64,000 bases of DNA, from assembly GCF_023101765.2 (NCBI RefSeq), contig NC_064218.1, positions 6,572,001 through 6,636,000 of the forward strand. Reading direction: 5' to 3'. Both the position numbers and the translations under genes were made by a program. Shown in pieces: positions 1 to 12,569 of this stretch. How positions within the stretch are numbered: the stretch's first letter is position 1; each line of letters starts with the position of its first letter. This DNA comes from Spodoptera frugiperda (Eukaryota > Arthropoda > Insecta > Lepidoptera > Noctuidae). The notes beneath the pieces are model-generated. The model ran no database searches and was not told where the DNA came from. It was given only the letters and a program-made list of their open reading frames with translations.

Positions 1-178
1 TGATTAATTATTATTGTACTAACAAATGCGAAGAGTTTTTGTCAGTCTACTGGTTTGGAGCCTTTTCTATATCATAGTATATGTAAATAGAGCTTTGTCA
101 TGTATTTTTTGACTTCGGATTCACAAGTGCTGCCGCCATCACGGAATTTAATGAAAAATACATCTTACAACGTCCAGT

Positions 179-346
179 ATCCTTAGTACGATATTTCTTC
201 ACGTTGAACGAAAATAAAACGAGGCGTTCTGATTGGTAGGTTCATTCGCGTCGGCCAATGAGAGCACCGAGTTCGTTCTCGTTTTGTTTTTGTTCAACGA
301 ACAAACAAACAAACTCGTACTTTACAGCCTTTTAGTCCCTAAAGGG
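179..346. mobile_element. Family B palindromic MITE
   Basis: CCTTAGTACG at the left is mirrored by CTCGTACT at the right. The centre has CTGATTGG facing GGCCAATGAGAG. Confidence 0.7.
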
Positions 347-744
347 TTAGGCAGTATTTTCACCAGACATAGAAAACTTAGCTCTGTTATATGTGACTAA
401 TAGAATTTAGTTTACTCTAAACATTTGACATAAGCTCTAAACAAACATTTACTTAAAATTCACTACGATGACGGTAACTTCTACAAAAGTAGTGCAAGAC
501 TCTCAAAATTTAACGACTCCTTATTTATAGGCATCGTTAGCAGTGAAGCAATAAATTATACATAACGGCATGTCGGCCATTTTACATAATCATTGGTTAA
601 CAGCAAGCAGTTAGGACGTTAGGAGATGTTTATCAGTATTCCTTACTAGCAGTAAGCACGAGAGGCAAGGGAAGGGTTTGCTTTAACATGATTTAAAGTA
701 CATCCCGTCAATCCCGTGAATGGGTACGTAGTTTTAAGGTTTTA

Positions 745-875
745 TTTTTTTTAAAGGGATAGAATCACCCAATGAATTCTTTCGTCTTGAGCGAGGTTAT
801 AGGGAGTGTCAGACTCTTACTGACTAAAAACCACCCCATTCCTACTTCTGCCAGGTAGTCCGCAGCTCCGGACGC
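745..875 (-). mobile_element. Family A LINE tail
   Basis: On the plus strand it runs from poly-T through CACCCAATGAATTCTTTCGT and ACTCTTACTGACTAAAAACC to CGCAGCTCCGGA, with an internal gap relative to 19255-19482. Confidence 0.75.
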
Positions 876-2137
876 AGTTTTAAAGCTATCAGTTTCACTA
901 TGTATTATGTCCCAAAGTAGATTATTAGCCAAAAGAATAATTATTATAAACCGAATTTGTTCCTAATAAGCTAGAAAATAATTAATCCATTGTGTGCCGG
1001 AAAGCAGATCTACGCGAGACACAATGTGTTTTCTATTGTGTCTTATACATTAGAGGTTAATGAATGCATTTTCAACTATTATGTCCTCAGTCTCCAGTTA
1101 TTTAGGAACATCAATATTTCTTAAAAATCTTGTCCAGTAGTCAAGGTACTGCTGTTGAGAAATAATCACGATTCAATATTATATTTCCGGAACACGTTTC
1201 TCTTTGTAAAAGTAAGTACTGTCCAATTTTATTTTTCTAAAGGTACTGTTATGCTATTATAACCTTTTCATTTTTAGTGCGACGTGTATATTGATAAACT
1301 AGTTTATTTTACCACTTAGCTGAAGAGTGTCGATCTCGTTTTTACCCCACTTACTCGGAAAGAGGGTAATGCGTTTTGTTGTATTTCTGTAGAAGAGATA
1401 TCGATTCGTCATGCTGTTGGTCGTTATACTGGCTTTATGTTTTTTGTATTAATATACATGACCAAACAGAAATATTTTGAGAAATAGAAAATAAGTACAT
1501 GATTTTATAAAAAATACAACATTGTGTTATTAAACAAAGAAACATATAAAACCTTTATCACTATATACATATAGACCTATTTAAATAATAAAATGTATTT
1601 CATGTCCATTTTTACCATCACTTATTGTTATCAATACTAACAGTGTTGTGTAAATAGACATTCTAATCCGATTATTTTCGGCACGAAACTGACCCAAAAT
1701 TGACCGAAAACATTTTCTATTTTTCTGTTATCTACCACACCACACGTTGTATTGACCACGCCACTATCCTATGTGGTCATAAATCCATCTACATGCCAAT
1801 TTTTATCGGAAACCGAACAGTTTTTGGTATAAAAATAAAAGCATTGTTAGGTACCTTTTGCTAGAGTATCTATATACCTATTCCTATAACAATGAATTCG
1901 TATAGTTATCACAATAGTACGATATTAAATATGCCTATTGTCTATTTATCAGCGAATTAACTACTATTACTTATATTATAGTTAAATATATCTTCTGCAG
2001 GTGGAGTACTTACTGGGTCCAAGTACGGCCCTGGATGTTTGTAAAATCATGTCACTTGACATGTTAATGTTGAAAGTTACTATAAACGAAAATAAGGATT
2101 TGAAATACATTATACCGTACATCACTACATAGTATAA

Positions 2138-2260
2138 AACAAAGTCGCTTTCTCTGTCCCTATGTCCCTTTGTATGCTTAAATCTTTAAAACTAAGCAAC
2201 GGATTTTGATGCGGTTTTTTTAATAGATAGATTAATTCAAGAGGAAGGTTTATATGAACA
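2138..2260 (+). repeat. Family P LINE-tail fragment
   Basis: ACAAAGTCGCTTTCTCTGTC, CAACGGATTTTGATGCGGTT and TTCAAGAGGAAGGTTTA. It recurs reversed at 4884-4968. Confidence 0.65.
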
Positions 2261-2835
2261 ATACATGCATATCTAATATGTCACCATTGCACCCATACGA
2301 AGTTGGGGCGCTAGTTATTATAATAAATAACAGTTATCATATTATTATTATCAAAATCTTCATTATATGTATACTTTCACTAACAAATCTTACGATGCAT
2401 AAAATATAATGTTCACAGATGGAAAAAGTGCTCCAAATTTTTTACGTAATAATTATTATAAAATGAAACTTTTTTGTAACTACGATACGATGATACGGTT
2501 ACTTGGAAACGTGATGTTCCGCTTTGAGTGGTTTATTGAATTACTATGTTGGAGTTAAATAGAACGGTGGACTGGTAAGTGTCCATTGTATAGTGTTTTT
2601 ATTGGAACACCTTTTTCCTTTTTTTAATCGACTGGAAAAGCAATGATATAGATGACACACTTTGAAGAACGAACGGATTAAAATGTCACGTATTTTTGTT
2701 CTTAGAAGGGATAAGCAGAAAAAGAAGAATGCTTCGTATACATATGTATAATAAGAATATAACGATGGGTGAAAAAAATAATACGAAAGTTACTCACGAA
2801 TCTGACTCTTCTTTACGCCTAAATCACTGTACCGA

Positions 2836-2930
2836 TTTGAATAATTTATTGTTGTGTTGGATAGAACATATTTCGAAGAAGGTTATATAGCCTCTATAAC
2901 ATCACGCTACGATATACAATAGGAGCCGAG
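2836..2930 (+). repeat. Family P fragment
   Basis: TTGTGTTGGATAGAACATAT, CATCACGCTACGA and CAATAGGAGCCGAGG, shared with 25.0 and 33.6 kb. An open frame of 64 codons ending at 2890 runs into it and is not a gene. Confidence 0.65.
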
Positions 2931-3955
2931 GAAGTAGCAAATAGAAAAATAATTCCTATTCTATAAAACAAAAAAAAAACAATACTAGTTGGTAGGAATA
3001 GTTACCAACACTTAGTAAGTACAGCTGCACTAAAAACATAGTCAACACTAAAAAAACTAATTCTAATATAAGTGTAAATACATCTTCAAAGGAACTTTGG
3101 CATATAAGTTGTTAGATCTGATCGATGTGCGAACATTTCCTAGTAGATATATTTATATTGTGCGCATAGATTCAAAATCAAATAAATCTGATAACAAACA
3201 TATTAGCGTGTATCTGATATATTATACATATATTATATTGCTTGACATTTAACATATTATAGATAGGTATTTGTATAATGGTCTTCGCTTGTTTGTTTAC
3301 ATGCGTTAAGAAAATATTTTGAATATTAATTGTTATTTATCATCACGTGTTACCAAGGTAAGTTTATTGAATTAAAAATCTGTTTATGTGAATAGCTTAA
3401 GAGCTATCTAAAAGCGGCGCCTCCATTGTTTTAATGTCAAGTTATCCTCTGAAAAATACTATGCCGAAATCCGCATCAAAATAGTTTCAGCCAAACGCGA
3501 GATAATCGTGTACAAACATACATACATGCATGTCAAACTGAGTACTTTTCTTACTGAGTACTGAGTCCTTTTTTTGAAGTTAGTGAAACAGACTGCACCA
3601 TTTTTTAGAACCCGAACAGCATCTAACCTATGAACCTGCTATCGTTGATGATGAATGTTAAAAGTAACTAAGAAAAAAAAGGATTTCGGTTACCTTATAC
3701 CTATATTTGAATAAAAAAATATTTCAAAGTACAAAATATGTATATAAGCAGTAGGCAATAACTTAACGATGCAGCAAACCCAGTGACGCATTGCGGAGGG
3801 ATTCTTGTATTTGTATATCGAAGTTCGATGAATCCTTTACCGTGGGCGGTGGAAAACATAAAGTGATACCCTTTTTGTTGTTTGGAGATTAAAAGTGATG
3901 TGTTTGTACTGGCTATTGGTATGGAAAGGGTTCTTATTTTTAGGCATTTGTAATT

Positions 3956-4345
3956 CTTTTTTTTTTGAGGGAAAAAAGGGTCATCCAATGCATTCTGCCG
4001 CCTTGGGTAAGGTGAGAGGAGTCTCAGACTGTTATTGACTAAAAACTACCCCCATTCCTACTTCTACTTTTCGAGTCGGAGTCCTGGTAAACCCGCTAGG
4101 TAGTCCGCAGCTCCGGATCAGGCATTAAACCTACTGAGCTCCATCTGGCTTGGTGTGGCGGCTTTTGAAGTGCGCACGGAACGTGATCTCCCGTACGCAC
4201 CGACGCGTGAGGAGGTTCGATCCCACACGCGCCCTGTTTCCTCCTTAGCTAGCATGACTCATTCGCAGAAGGAGGAGACGGCATCCCAGTCAGCCTTGCT
4301 CCGCACCATGGCCTTAACCAATATCAAACGCGAGAGGTCAAGGTC
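3956..4345 (-). mobile_element. Family A LINE tail, longest extent upstream
   Basis: Starts at oligo-T (plus strand), covers the whole standard tail, and continues past the GAGGTAC-like border into more internal LINE sequence. A 74-codon open frame on the plus strand at 4155-4379 is an antisense shadow of this element. Confidence 0.75.
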
Positions 4346-4739
4346 TTTTTGTATCTTTGGAGAACATAAACTTATATAAGGGATCTTTCAATTAATTATA
4401 TAAGGATCTAGTTATTTGTTCTCGTTATGTCTAGTTTTTAGGATCACCCCAGAGCTGTTTATAAAAAAACAGATAAGTTAACTTCTGAAAAAATATTACC
4501 GTAATTAGGTACTTATCTACTTTATTGCCTACTTATTAACATATCTACCTATTTAAGTGCCCACTTATTGTCGTATCGAAGGAACTGTTAACCTAAAAAA
4601 AGCAACTAAAAAAATTACCTTATTTTTAAATGAGTATCAGCAAACAGTCGACCATAAAAGATTCGAGTCCACTCGACCCGAAGTCAAGATTCGCGTAAAA
4701 AACAAAAGAACATCGATGTTTGAACTTTAAAAGACAAAT

Positions 4740-4846
4740 TGAACTCAGAAACTTTTAAAGATTACTTAAACTATTCCTTAGCATCGATTTTGTATCGAAA
4801 ACTAAGGATAGGGTTAAGTAACCATTAAATGACTCTGAGTACGGCG
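4740..4846. mobile_element. Family D palindromic MITE
   Basis: ACTCAGAAACTTTTAAAG at the left and AATGACTCTGAGTACGGC at the right, with the core ATTCCTTAGC...CGAAAACTAAGG. Confidence 0.75.
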
Positions 4847-4883
4847 GAAAGTCCTCTTAAATCACTCTATCTATTAAAAAAAA

Positions 4884-4968
4884 CACATCAAAATCCGTTG
4901 TGTAATTTTGAAGATTTAAGCATACAAAGGAACATAGGGTCAGAGAAAGCGACTTTGTTTTAAACTAT
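4884..4968 (-). repeat. Family P fragment, inverse of 2138-2215
   Basis: CATCAAAATCCGTTG and AAGATTTAAGCATACAAAGG are the reverse complement of the 2.1-kb copy. Confidence 0.65.
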
Positions 4969-5264
4969 TTATAATTTCATAGTAATATAAGTGAATCATT
5001 GAAATATCGGCACTTACATATAAATCATGGAACAGACTGACAAATGGATACAAATCTATGGGAACAGTTGATTCACTGAGTTGCGTGTCTGACGATACTT
5101 TCGAATCAAACGATTTAACCGCTAATAGCACTTTGTACTAGTGAACTGTATTCAAAGAATCAAATTGATTTGCAATCTATAGTTATATTATTAGTCTGTT
5201 TGTTACATTTTACTTCTCTAAACTACTTAACTAATTATGGTGAAATTATATAGTGACAAAGAAT

Positions 5265-5476
5265 ATGTTTTTTTTTTTGTAAACATTGCCCCACACTAGG
5301 ATTTTCTCCTGTGTCGTGGGTGCGTTTACAAACATACAAGTTCACATACACATCACACCCAGACCCGAAATAACAATTTGTGGATCACACAAAGAGTTGC
5401 ACCGGGAATCGAACCCGCTGCACGTTGCGTGACAGCTATTAAAACGGTTGCCCAGACTCCGCGCAAACCGTGTAGT
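5265..5476 (-). mobile_element. SINE G (tRNA-derived)
   Basis: The minus strand carries a B-box-like GCGGGTTCGATTCCC, followed by TTTGTGTGATCCACAAATTG and GTTTGTAAACGCACCCACG to a T/A-rich end. The sequence around the A box is diverged. Confidence 0.8.
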
Positions 5477-5595
5477 TGAAGAAGTAAACAATACCCATAT
5501 TTGTTTTACTTTTTTTTTGTTCACTTTTGGCCACTACGCGCCTGGTAGTAAGCAATGATCCAGACGTCTATACATATACAAGGCCTTACGCCCTG

Positions 5596-5649
5596 TACCC
5601 TTAGTACGAGTTTTCGTTGAACGTATACCAAACTCATACTAAGTATACT
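5596..5649. mobile_element. Family B MITE, ends only (internal deletion)
   Basis: GTACCCTTAGTACGAGTTTT is joined after a short core to CAAACTCATACTAAG, so nearly the whole centre is missing. Confidence 0.7.
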
Positions 5650-6125
5650 GTTTTAGGTACAAAACTCGGAAATTATTGTAGCGCAATGGAAAATTAAAAC
5701 GAATGCTTAGGAAATAATTATACATCAACATAAACGTGGCACTTATTTTTCTTCTGAAAGTTAAAGGCCAGTTTTCATAATTAATTTAATAACCCAATTA
5801 CATTACGCTACGACCCGGGGATCAAGCCAAAGTCCGCGTGATTAAGTTGTGCCTAATAGACATGCGAAGTTGGTAAATGTCAGTGGCTATAATAATCATT
5901 TTGTAGCATGAAGAGTAAAGACATCCACCCTTTAAATGTCAGCTTAGTACTTAAGCAGGTATTGACATTTAGGTTTTAGGAATACTTACCTAGATATTAT
6001 TGCATTTGGTATTTTATAAGAGTTTTTGGTCGCGAATTTGTACAATATATTGTTTTTGCTTTTCAAGTAGGAATTGCAAAAATCATATCTAAGTACGCCC
6101 CTGTACCTACTACAGAAAACTACGA

Positions 6126-6232
6126 CTCTCGCCTCGCCCAAGGCGGGAGAAGTCATTGGATGATTTTCCCCCTTAAAAAAGCCTAGTCGCCCCAGGCGGT
6201 CAAGAAGTCATTGGCTGATTATCCCCCCATTA
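6126..6232 (+). mobile_element. Two family A 3' ends in tandem
   Basis: CTCGCCCAAGGCGGGAGAAG to CCCCCTTAAAAAAG (6126-6182) is followed at once by a second, diverged end (CCCAGGCGG... to CCCCCCATT, to 6232). Confidence 0.65.
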
Positions 6233-6576
6233 ATTCTAAGTGGCTGATATGATGATGATAATGAAGGATCCAACCACACATTTACAAGTCCAACACAAAC
6301 GAACCAAAACAATCCTAAATTAAAACTGCAATAAACGCCAATAACACCACATTTAAAAGACTTTCCCTTTTATTACTCTCAGTCCACAAAAGCAGTGAAC
6401 GTGGGAAGTATTGGTACAGTCGGTACCTGTTCCATTTGCAAGATAAATGTGTTCCACCGTGTCACGCAGCGCACGAACGTCACGTGTTCACGTTCAGCCG
6501 TTTAATTTGTATCTAATAGGAGCGGTGTTGCTAATCTAGATGTTGGAACTTGAACTGGTATGCTTTGATTGTTTTC

Positions 6577-6820
6577 CTTTTCGAGGGGGGGTAAAATCAT
6601 CCTATGACTTAAAAAAAGATCATCCTATAATTTTACCCGCCTTGGGCGATGCGAGAGGGAAGACTCTTACTGACTAAAAACCACCCCGTTCTTACTCCTG
6701 CTTTTTGAGCCGGAGCCCCGGTAACCTGCTAGGCAGTCCGCAGGAGGATTCAGGCGACTGGGACCACGAAGAGCTAGGACCGCGGAGGAGCTCCGGGAGG
6801 CAATACGCAGCTTCGGGATG
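6577..6820 (-). mobile_element. Family A LINE tail with internal rearrangement
   Basis: The plus strand shows oligo-T/G-rich sequence, a local repeat of ATCATCCTAT, then ACTCTTACTGACTAAAAACC and GGCAGTCCGCAGG. It ends in a rearranged CTCCGGGAGG...CGCAGCTTCGGGA. Confidence 0.7.
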
Positions 6821-7439
6821 CTTTGATTGTCTAGAGATGTATTTTGTTGGTAGCGATAAATTATAATTTATTGACATAAATGTCTATTTTGTCATTTTTT
6901 TTTAATCAATTGAATTTGGAGACTTTGGCGAATCTTATAGTACAATTTTAACATGCATTAGCACGCCAAAGCCTTTGATCGATAAAAGGATTAAATTCAA
7001 AAAGAATGGAAACTCAGGATTCATTGGTTATGCTGCTTCCAACTACCTTAGTATCATCATTTCTCATTAAACTCAGAAGAAATATTCATCTTCATCATAT
7101 CACTCGAAATCTCTTATGACATTAAGAAGTTTATAATTTGCATCAACGAATCTCTACTAAAAATTCCTTAACTCTAAATAAAACGAGGCATACGACCACT
7201 GACAGCAGTAAGCAATACGTGACTGCAGATAAAATGCAAGATCGTCATTTGTTAGCTGAACCATGCAGACTTAACAAGTACGTGAGAATGTGATGGGGGG
7301 TGGAAAGGCAGTGTTTGTCTTAACTTCTAGGAATGTTTGTAGTGGTTAAATATTAGTGTAGTATTTGTATGATATTATTAATAAGAAGATATCATTAATT
7401 CTATTAGCATTTCACATTACTGTAAACAATTTATTTATG

Positions 7440-7605
7440 GTATAGGTAAGCCGGTAAATGAGTATACGGATTACCTGATGGTAAGCAATCGCCGCTGTCA
7501 ATGGGCACCTTAAACTCCAGAGGCGTTACAAGTGCATTGTCAGCCTTTTGAGTGTCAGGACTTTAAAGGTTGTTGGGGAATCGGAGATTGGGATAAGGTA
7601 ATTGG
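7440..7605 (-). mobile_element. Family C retroposon tail
   Basis: The plus strand reads GGTATAGGTAAGCCGGTAAA, CCTGATGGTAAGCAATCGCC and CCAGAGGCGTTACAAGTGC. It is truncated before the GAGCCATGCTTCGG part. Confidence 0.75.
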
Positions 7606-8534
7606 GCCTAATAAAAGGCAAAATATAAAATTGTAAGATTTTTTCCAAATAATGGGTAAGGTTCAATGACCTTTATGTTTATGTAAATGTAAGCTTTGGA
7701 AAGTAATATGTTACTTTACTAGAATAGGCATTTTTCAAATAGATTAAGCATGATCGAGTCATATAATGAATAATTACTTACTTATACAAAATTATATACT
7801 CAGAACTGATCAGACGTGTAAAAAAATATTCAAGTCTAATTTGAAAAGTTCCTGTCGTTTGCAAAAAAAATGTCTAATAACATGTAAATAATGACCAAAT
7901 ATCGTGTCGAAGATTGAAGGTTTGGTCAAGATGAGTCACAGAACTCTCAGACCTTTTTTTCTTGGAAAACATAAAAAGTGCAAAGCACGCACTGTGGTTT
8001 AAATACCGTAGAACTGAGCTCACGTTTATAAATCGTGAGTATAAACTATAACCGCTTATTATATTAGCGGTCCGTACTGACGTCGACACGAAATTGCCAG
8101 ACAAAGCCGAAGGCGATGACCAAGCGAGCGAATCAGACCTTTTTGTTCGAAAAAAGAAATAAAAAGTTGCCATTCCATATTCAATTCAACTAAAAGAGAA
8201 TAAAATGTTCGTTGTCTTAAACTTTTTTGAAAGTTATTGCTCTTCGGTTTTTTAAATAAGAACTTTCTATTTTTGTTTTTTTTTTTATATTTTCGTTTTT
8301 CGGCCAGTGTTTTACAGCTACCTACCAATGTATCTACCGGTAGATTTTGATACTAGGGGAAGTATACTTTAGCTCAAAGTAATAAAGTTTAAATTAGATT
8401 AAACAGAGAACTGTTCGCGATTTTCTTAAAAAACTGGATAACATTTTCCTTGTTTCAAAGCATATTTTAAATACATTTTTGTATGAAGTTTATACTATTA
8501 GTAGACTGCGCGACGTCGCCGCGTCTGCGCACGC

Positions 8535-8705
8535 TTCTCATAATGAAGAGTCCCTCTGTGACTTGAAACTAGTAGAGCTTTTCTCCATTAAGTCTTTGAC
8601 TGCCAATAGAAAACTGTTGAAGGCAAATCCTCCGCTAACGTCGGTCATCGGTGACCACCACGGCGTTCAATGTGTTAATTTACGTGAGTAAACCGTGATT
8701 TTTAG
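8535..8705 (+). repeat. Family E element with an internal insertion
   Basis: GAAGAGTCCCTCTGTGACTT and TAGAGCTTTTCTCCATTAA, then about 80 extra bases, then TTTACGTGAGTAAACCGTGA. The copy at 25.9 kb lacks the extra segment. Confidence 0.7.
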
Positions 8706-9399
8706 TTAAGTTTAAACTAGATACTTATTTAAAACGTATCTGACGCAAAAAAAACCGTCATTAATAAAATACATATTATTAGATTAAAAACTTAATCACT
8801 TAAAGCTATATTATAATACTAAGTTAGCAACTAAAGTGACGCTAACACATTATGTTTATACACGTGTCATACCCTTCAGAGCTTGGACGACGCGTGCAAG
8901 CAAACTGTTTACATCAGCGAACAATACAGTAAGTGCCAAGTGATACATCGTGAGAACCGAACTAGTAAATAAACACTATGTATAAACATTACATGGTTAG
9001 GTTAGTATCATATGATACATTTTAGATATACTATGTATAAAGTGAATAGTAATCCGTAAGGAACGGTAGAGAAGTACGTATATATTTGTCACGGATATCC
9101 AAAGAGATATATAGGGGTCAAGTTAAAAACAAATTCAAAGTCAAAATGATTCATTCAAATAGACCAGGAAGGCACTTTTGAACGTCATATTATAATATTA
9201 AAAATAACTGTCTATCGGTCAGTCCTCTAGTGAAGCTATTTGCTCGTTACAAAGTGTAGATTCCTATGGAGAAGAACGAGCAAGAAACTCCGGGTGTGTG
9301 GTAAATCAGAGTCTTTTAAGATTGTGATCTCCAACCAGCCTGCGAAGTGTGGAGATTATGATAAACCCTGTTTATTATTATGTAGAGGAGGTCTACAGT

Positions 9400-9608
9400 T
9401 CAGGAGCGGAATGTGACGGGCTGGTGATGATGCATACTATTTTCAGAGGATCCATCCAAATACATAGTTGTCCTCGATTTAGACAATAAGTAGAGTATTA
9501 ATGTAAGACAAAACACACAAAAGACAACCCCCAAAAATACCCATTCTTCAATGTTTCCCGATTCATACACTAATATTGAATAATTAGCATTCTTTAACAA
9601 AGTCGTTA
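9400..9608 (-). CDS. Possible terminal exon with a C-terminal membrane helix
   Basis: The minus strand has a plausible acceptor (TATTTTGCAG) at 9609, after which about 69 codons run to a TGA at 9400-9402. The translation carries a possible glycosylation site (NYS), an acidic stretch, then a strong membrane helix (WVFLGVVFCVFCLTLILYLL). A polar tail ends in HHHQPVTFRS. The exon needs one base from the preceding exon, while the 14540-14778 exon ends in phase 0. If both belong to one gene, at least one unseen exon of length 3n+1 must lie between them. It could also be a chance frame. Confidence 0.3.
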
Positions 9609-10192
9609 CTGCAAAATACCAATAGTTACACGTATTCATTTCAAAAGAAGAATGTTCAAAAATAACTGAACAAAAAGATTTATTTTTAACGTTTCCTTGA
9701 AAAATACGAAACAAACGATGAAGCTATAATTTTCTTTTTATTTATTTATTTCTGTATTTTTCTTCGTAAAAATAACGCTTATAACTCGTATTTTATTTGC
9801 AAAAAATAATTATATAGGTAGGTAGATATTGCAAAATGTTTCCTCGAAAAATTTTAAAAGAAGAACAATGTGTTTTTTTTTTCTTTTTATGAATGCAGTC
9901 TGTGGCATTGCCGTCGCGACTTTGTGTTTGGTATTGAACCGTTATGGCACGCACTGCCGCTTAGCTTGTCACTTGCATACTGATAGCACGAGGCTATTTC
10001 ACTTAGAGCCTGTCTGCACAACGATATTTTAACGCGACGTTTTTTTTTCTTGACTATTCTGTAACACATTGACTCTTATGGAAAGTATTCGCACAGGTAA
10101 TTTAAATATACGTAATTTGTATTTGCATAAAATCAGTGGTTTAAAAATAAATCCGCGCGAATTTTATTTGACAGGCTCAAAGACTTGGGTGC

Positions 10193-10314
10193 TGCCGCAC
10201 TCAAAGATATTTAATGGTTACTTAAATTACTTATTCCTTAGTTACGATTTTGTTCCGAAAACAATTGCTAAGGACTGGGTAAAATAACTGTTAAATGACT
10301 CTGATTATGGCAGT
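10193..10314. mobile_element. Family D palindromic MITE
   Basis: TGCCGCACTCAAAGATATTT to AATGACTCTGATTATGGCAG, with the core CCTTAG...ACAATTGCTAAGG. Confidence 0.8.
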
Positions 10315-11460
10315 TAATGTGTTATAGAGTTGCGAAAAAAACGTCGCGGTGAAATATCTCAGTACAGATAAATCAGTAAATAAACAGTTATTTAACATTT
10401 TAACATACTTACATTTTACACGGTTTGAACTTGGATTTGCGTTTTTTAGTAATTGTTAATTAATCGAATAAAAAATTGACTGGTGTATTCAATTGATCGC
10501 TGTTTGGTTTTTGTTAATTACTTGTGTAGTAAGCAGTAACCGACAAGGTTGATTAGCAAAAAATGTTCGACGCTATTTACAAATGGTGATCGTATTTGAT
10601 TAAAATGGTAGGTGTACGTCTTACTCAGGGAAAACAGATTCTACCAGAACAATTCTTCATTGTGTATTTTATACTCATCAAGGTTTTTTTTATATGTATA
10701 TATAAATAAAATGTGCAAATACTGGCCATTAATAAAAGAATGGAGAGGCTATAAACGCCACATGAGAGTAGGGTTAGATGACTGTATAAAATTGCTAACG
10801 AAAAATGGAATATGCATTTCCATTTTCAAATTTATTTCAAAATCGAAATGCGATGCGATAAAAATTTAAACGGTTACCGTCCGTTCCTAACCTATTAAAT
10901 TCCTAGCAATCTGGCTTGTTGTTTTAATTACTATTTGCACGGAAAGTTTTATATAAATCACAACATTGAATGCAGAAACTTACAACCACATTACTATGCA
11001 AGTAAGTATATAGTCTTATTAAACGGCGAAAATTGGTACCTACCTACGCATTTCTCCGTGTAACGTGTAAAATAATAAGAAGTGTCATTCACATTCAATT
11101 TTTTATTCATTCAGTTTAGTTTAAGTAATTTGCGGCGGAAATAATACGTTATCCACTTACATGGTAATTTTACTGTAGTAAAAAAGATAGTGATCTCTGA
11201 CCGTCGTTAGTGAGCAGTGAGCGCTAGAGTGCTATCAAAAACAAATATCTGAATGGTATGAGGTATACCGCTTGTTTTTAGTTTCAGAAGTAAGATAATT
11301 TCAGAAGGTACCTACAGTAGAAAATAAGCTCATCATCATCAACAACTTCCTTCCTTCCTTCCCATAGTACAGGTTTTCCTAGTTTGGGTTCCTGAATCCC
11401 ACCACTTGTCATTTCAATTGTTTTAAACCTGGTCATGTAATAATATATATATATACGCAC

Positions 11461-11514
11461 TGAACAATCGTGGTGATTAATGCTCAATTCTTTCCTGAGC
11501 GCGAAAACGCTTTT

Positions 11515-11568
<54 letters not shown>

Positions 11569-11740
11569 TAGCCACTGCTAACCAAAAGTCTCTTCGCACT
11601 CGGAGAAGATTTGAGCATTAATCACCACGATTGTTCAGAGCGGATTGGCGATTTCAAACTTGTAATTAGATATAATAAACCCAGATTTCCTTACAATGTT
11701 TTCCTTCACTGTTAATCAGAGATGTATAAGATAGTCAGAG
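11461..11740. repeat. (TA)25 tract between perfect 27-bp inverted arms of family F
   Basis: Bases 11461-11487 are the exact reverse complement of 11611-11637 (ATCGTGGTGATTAATGCTC and its mirror). Between them lies an uninterrupted TA run at 11517-11566. The right copy continues as a common lepidopteran fragment (TTGGCGATTTCAAACTTG to TGTTTTCCTTCACTG). Confidence 0.85.
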
Positions 11741-12253
11741 TTTTGACATTTAAAGCTCTAGTACTCTTTCTTGACAAGAACTTGGCATAACTCGCCCTGG
11801 CCAGAATTGTCTACACAATGCTTGCATTGACCGCTAACTCGCGGTGTACGGAAACGCAGCTTTAATTAGTGTATTTGTGTCGTACAATGTATTTTCTATT
11901 ATGTTTCATATACCGGCACTCAAAATTTTAACTAGTAAGGAACAAAAAGTCCAAATACAACCTTATAAGGTGTTGTATTGCGTGACTGGACTTAATTATT
12001 GTTCTTAATATAATAGACCAATGGTCAGTCGAACGGAGTACAGTTATCCAATTAACACATGAGTTGAAGACACAATGATGTTAGAAGGAACGCCTAATGA
12101 TATGGCTTAGTTTAAACTTAACGAAGTAGGTATAGGTAGTAGCTTCCCAGAAGCTACGTAGAACATATTTTTGTAGATATAATTTACTCTTGTTAAAATT
12201 CAGTATTATTTTTAAAAGTCCCTCATTATCGGTTTGTCAAACACATAAATGTG

Positions 12254-12405
12254 AATTATTATGTTATCGGCTTACTCACGTAACTGTTTGACGAGTATGA
12301 GCCTCTAGCATGGCTTGAAACTAGTCGAGTTCCTCGTCAAACAGTTACATGAGTAAGCCAATAACATAATAATTAATTAAGTATGTCTCACGAAAGTTAT
12401 AATAA
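12254..12405 (+). repeat. Family E element with 42-bp hairpin arms
   Basis: 12254-12295 pairs with 12333-12374 (for example GGCTTACTCACGTAACTGTT against AACAGTTACATGAGTAAGCC). The tail AAGTATGTCTCACGAAAGTT follows. Confidence 0.85.
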
Positions 12406-12569
12406 CACATAAATGTTTTTTCAAGTCTCAGCTGATTTGAGGAAAAGTCAAATAAAATCCCATTTGAAGATCGATCCTAAAAAATCCTAATACTAAGTAC
12501 ATACTTACATGAAACCATTAAACACAAAGACTTACCAAACATCAGAGAGCTAAAACATTTCCGAAATAA

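Larger units (their letters stand above)
347..3955. other. Gene-free AT-rich stretch
   Basis: Apart from the family A and P copies listed and a short ACACAATGTGTTTTCTATTG fragment (about 994-1050), I see no open frame with coding character, splice pattern or RNA gene. Confidence 0.6.
6821..9399. other. Gene-free stretch with families C and E
   Basis: Two overlapping minus-strand frames at 7874-8328 have low-complexity lysine/serine content and no splice or family support, so they are not annotated. Confidence 0.55.
9609..12253. other. Gene-free stretch with families D and F
   Basis: Short frames at 9829-10287 and 10612-10869 overlap AT-rich DNA and a family D MITE and look accidental. Any middle exon of the proposed minus-strand membrane gene would have to lie between 9.6 and 14.5 kb. 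Confidence 0.5.

Noticed and set aside
4155..4379. 74-codon plus-strand frame as a small gene
   Set aside because: It lies within a family A copy and is antisense to that element's own direction.
7874..8328. Pair of overlapping minus-strand frames as a gene
   Set aside because: Low-complexity content, no acceptor or donor, and no recognisable domain.
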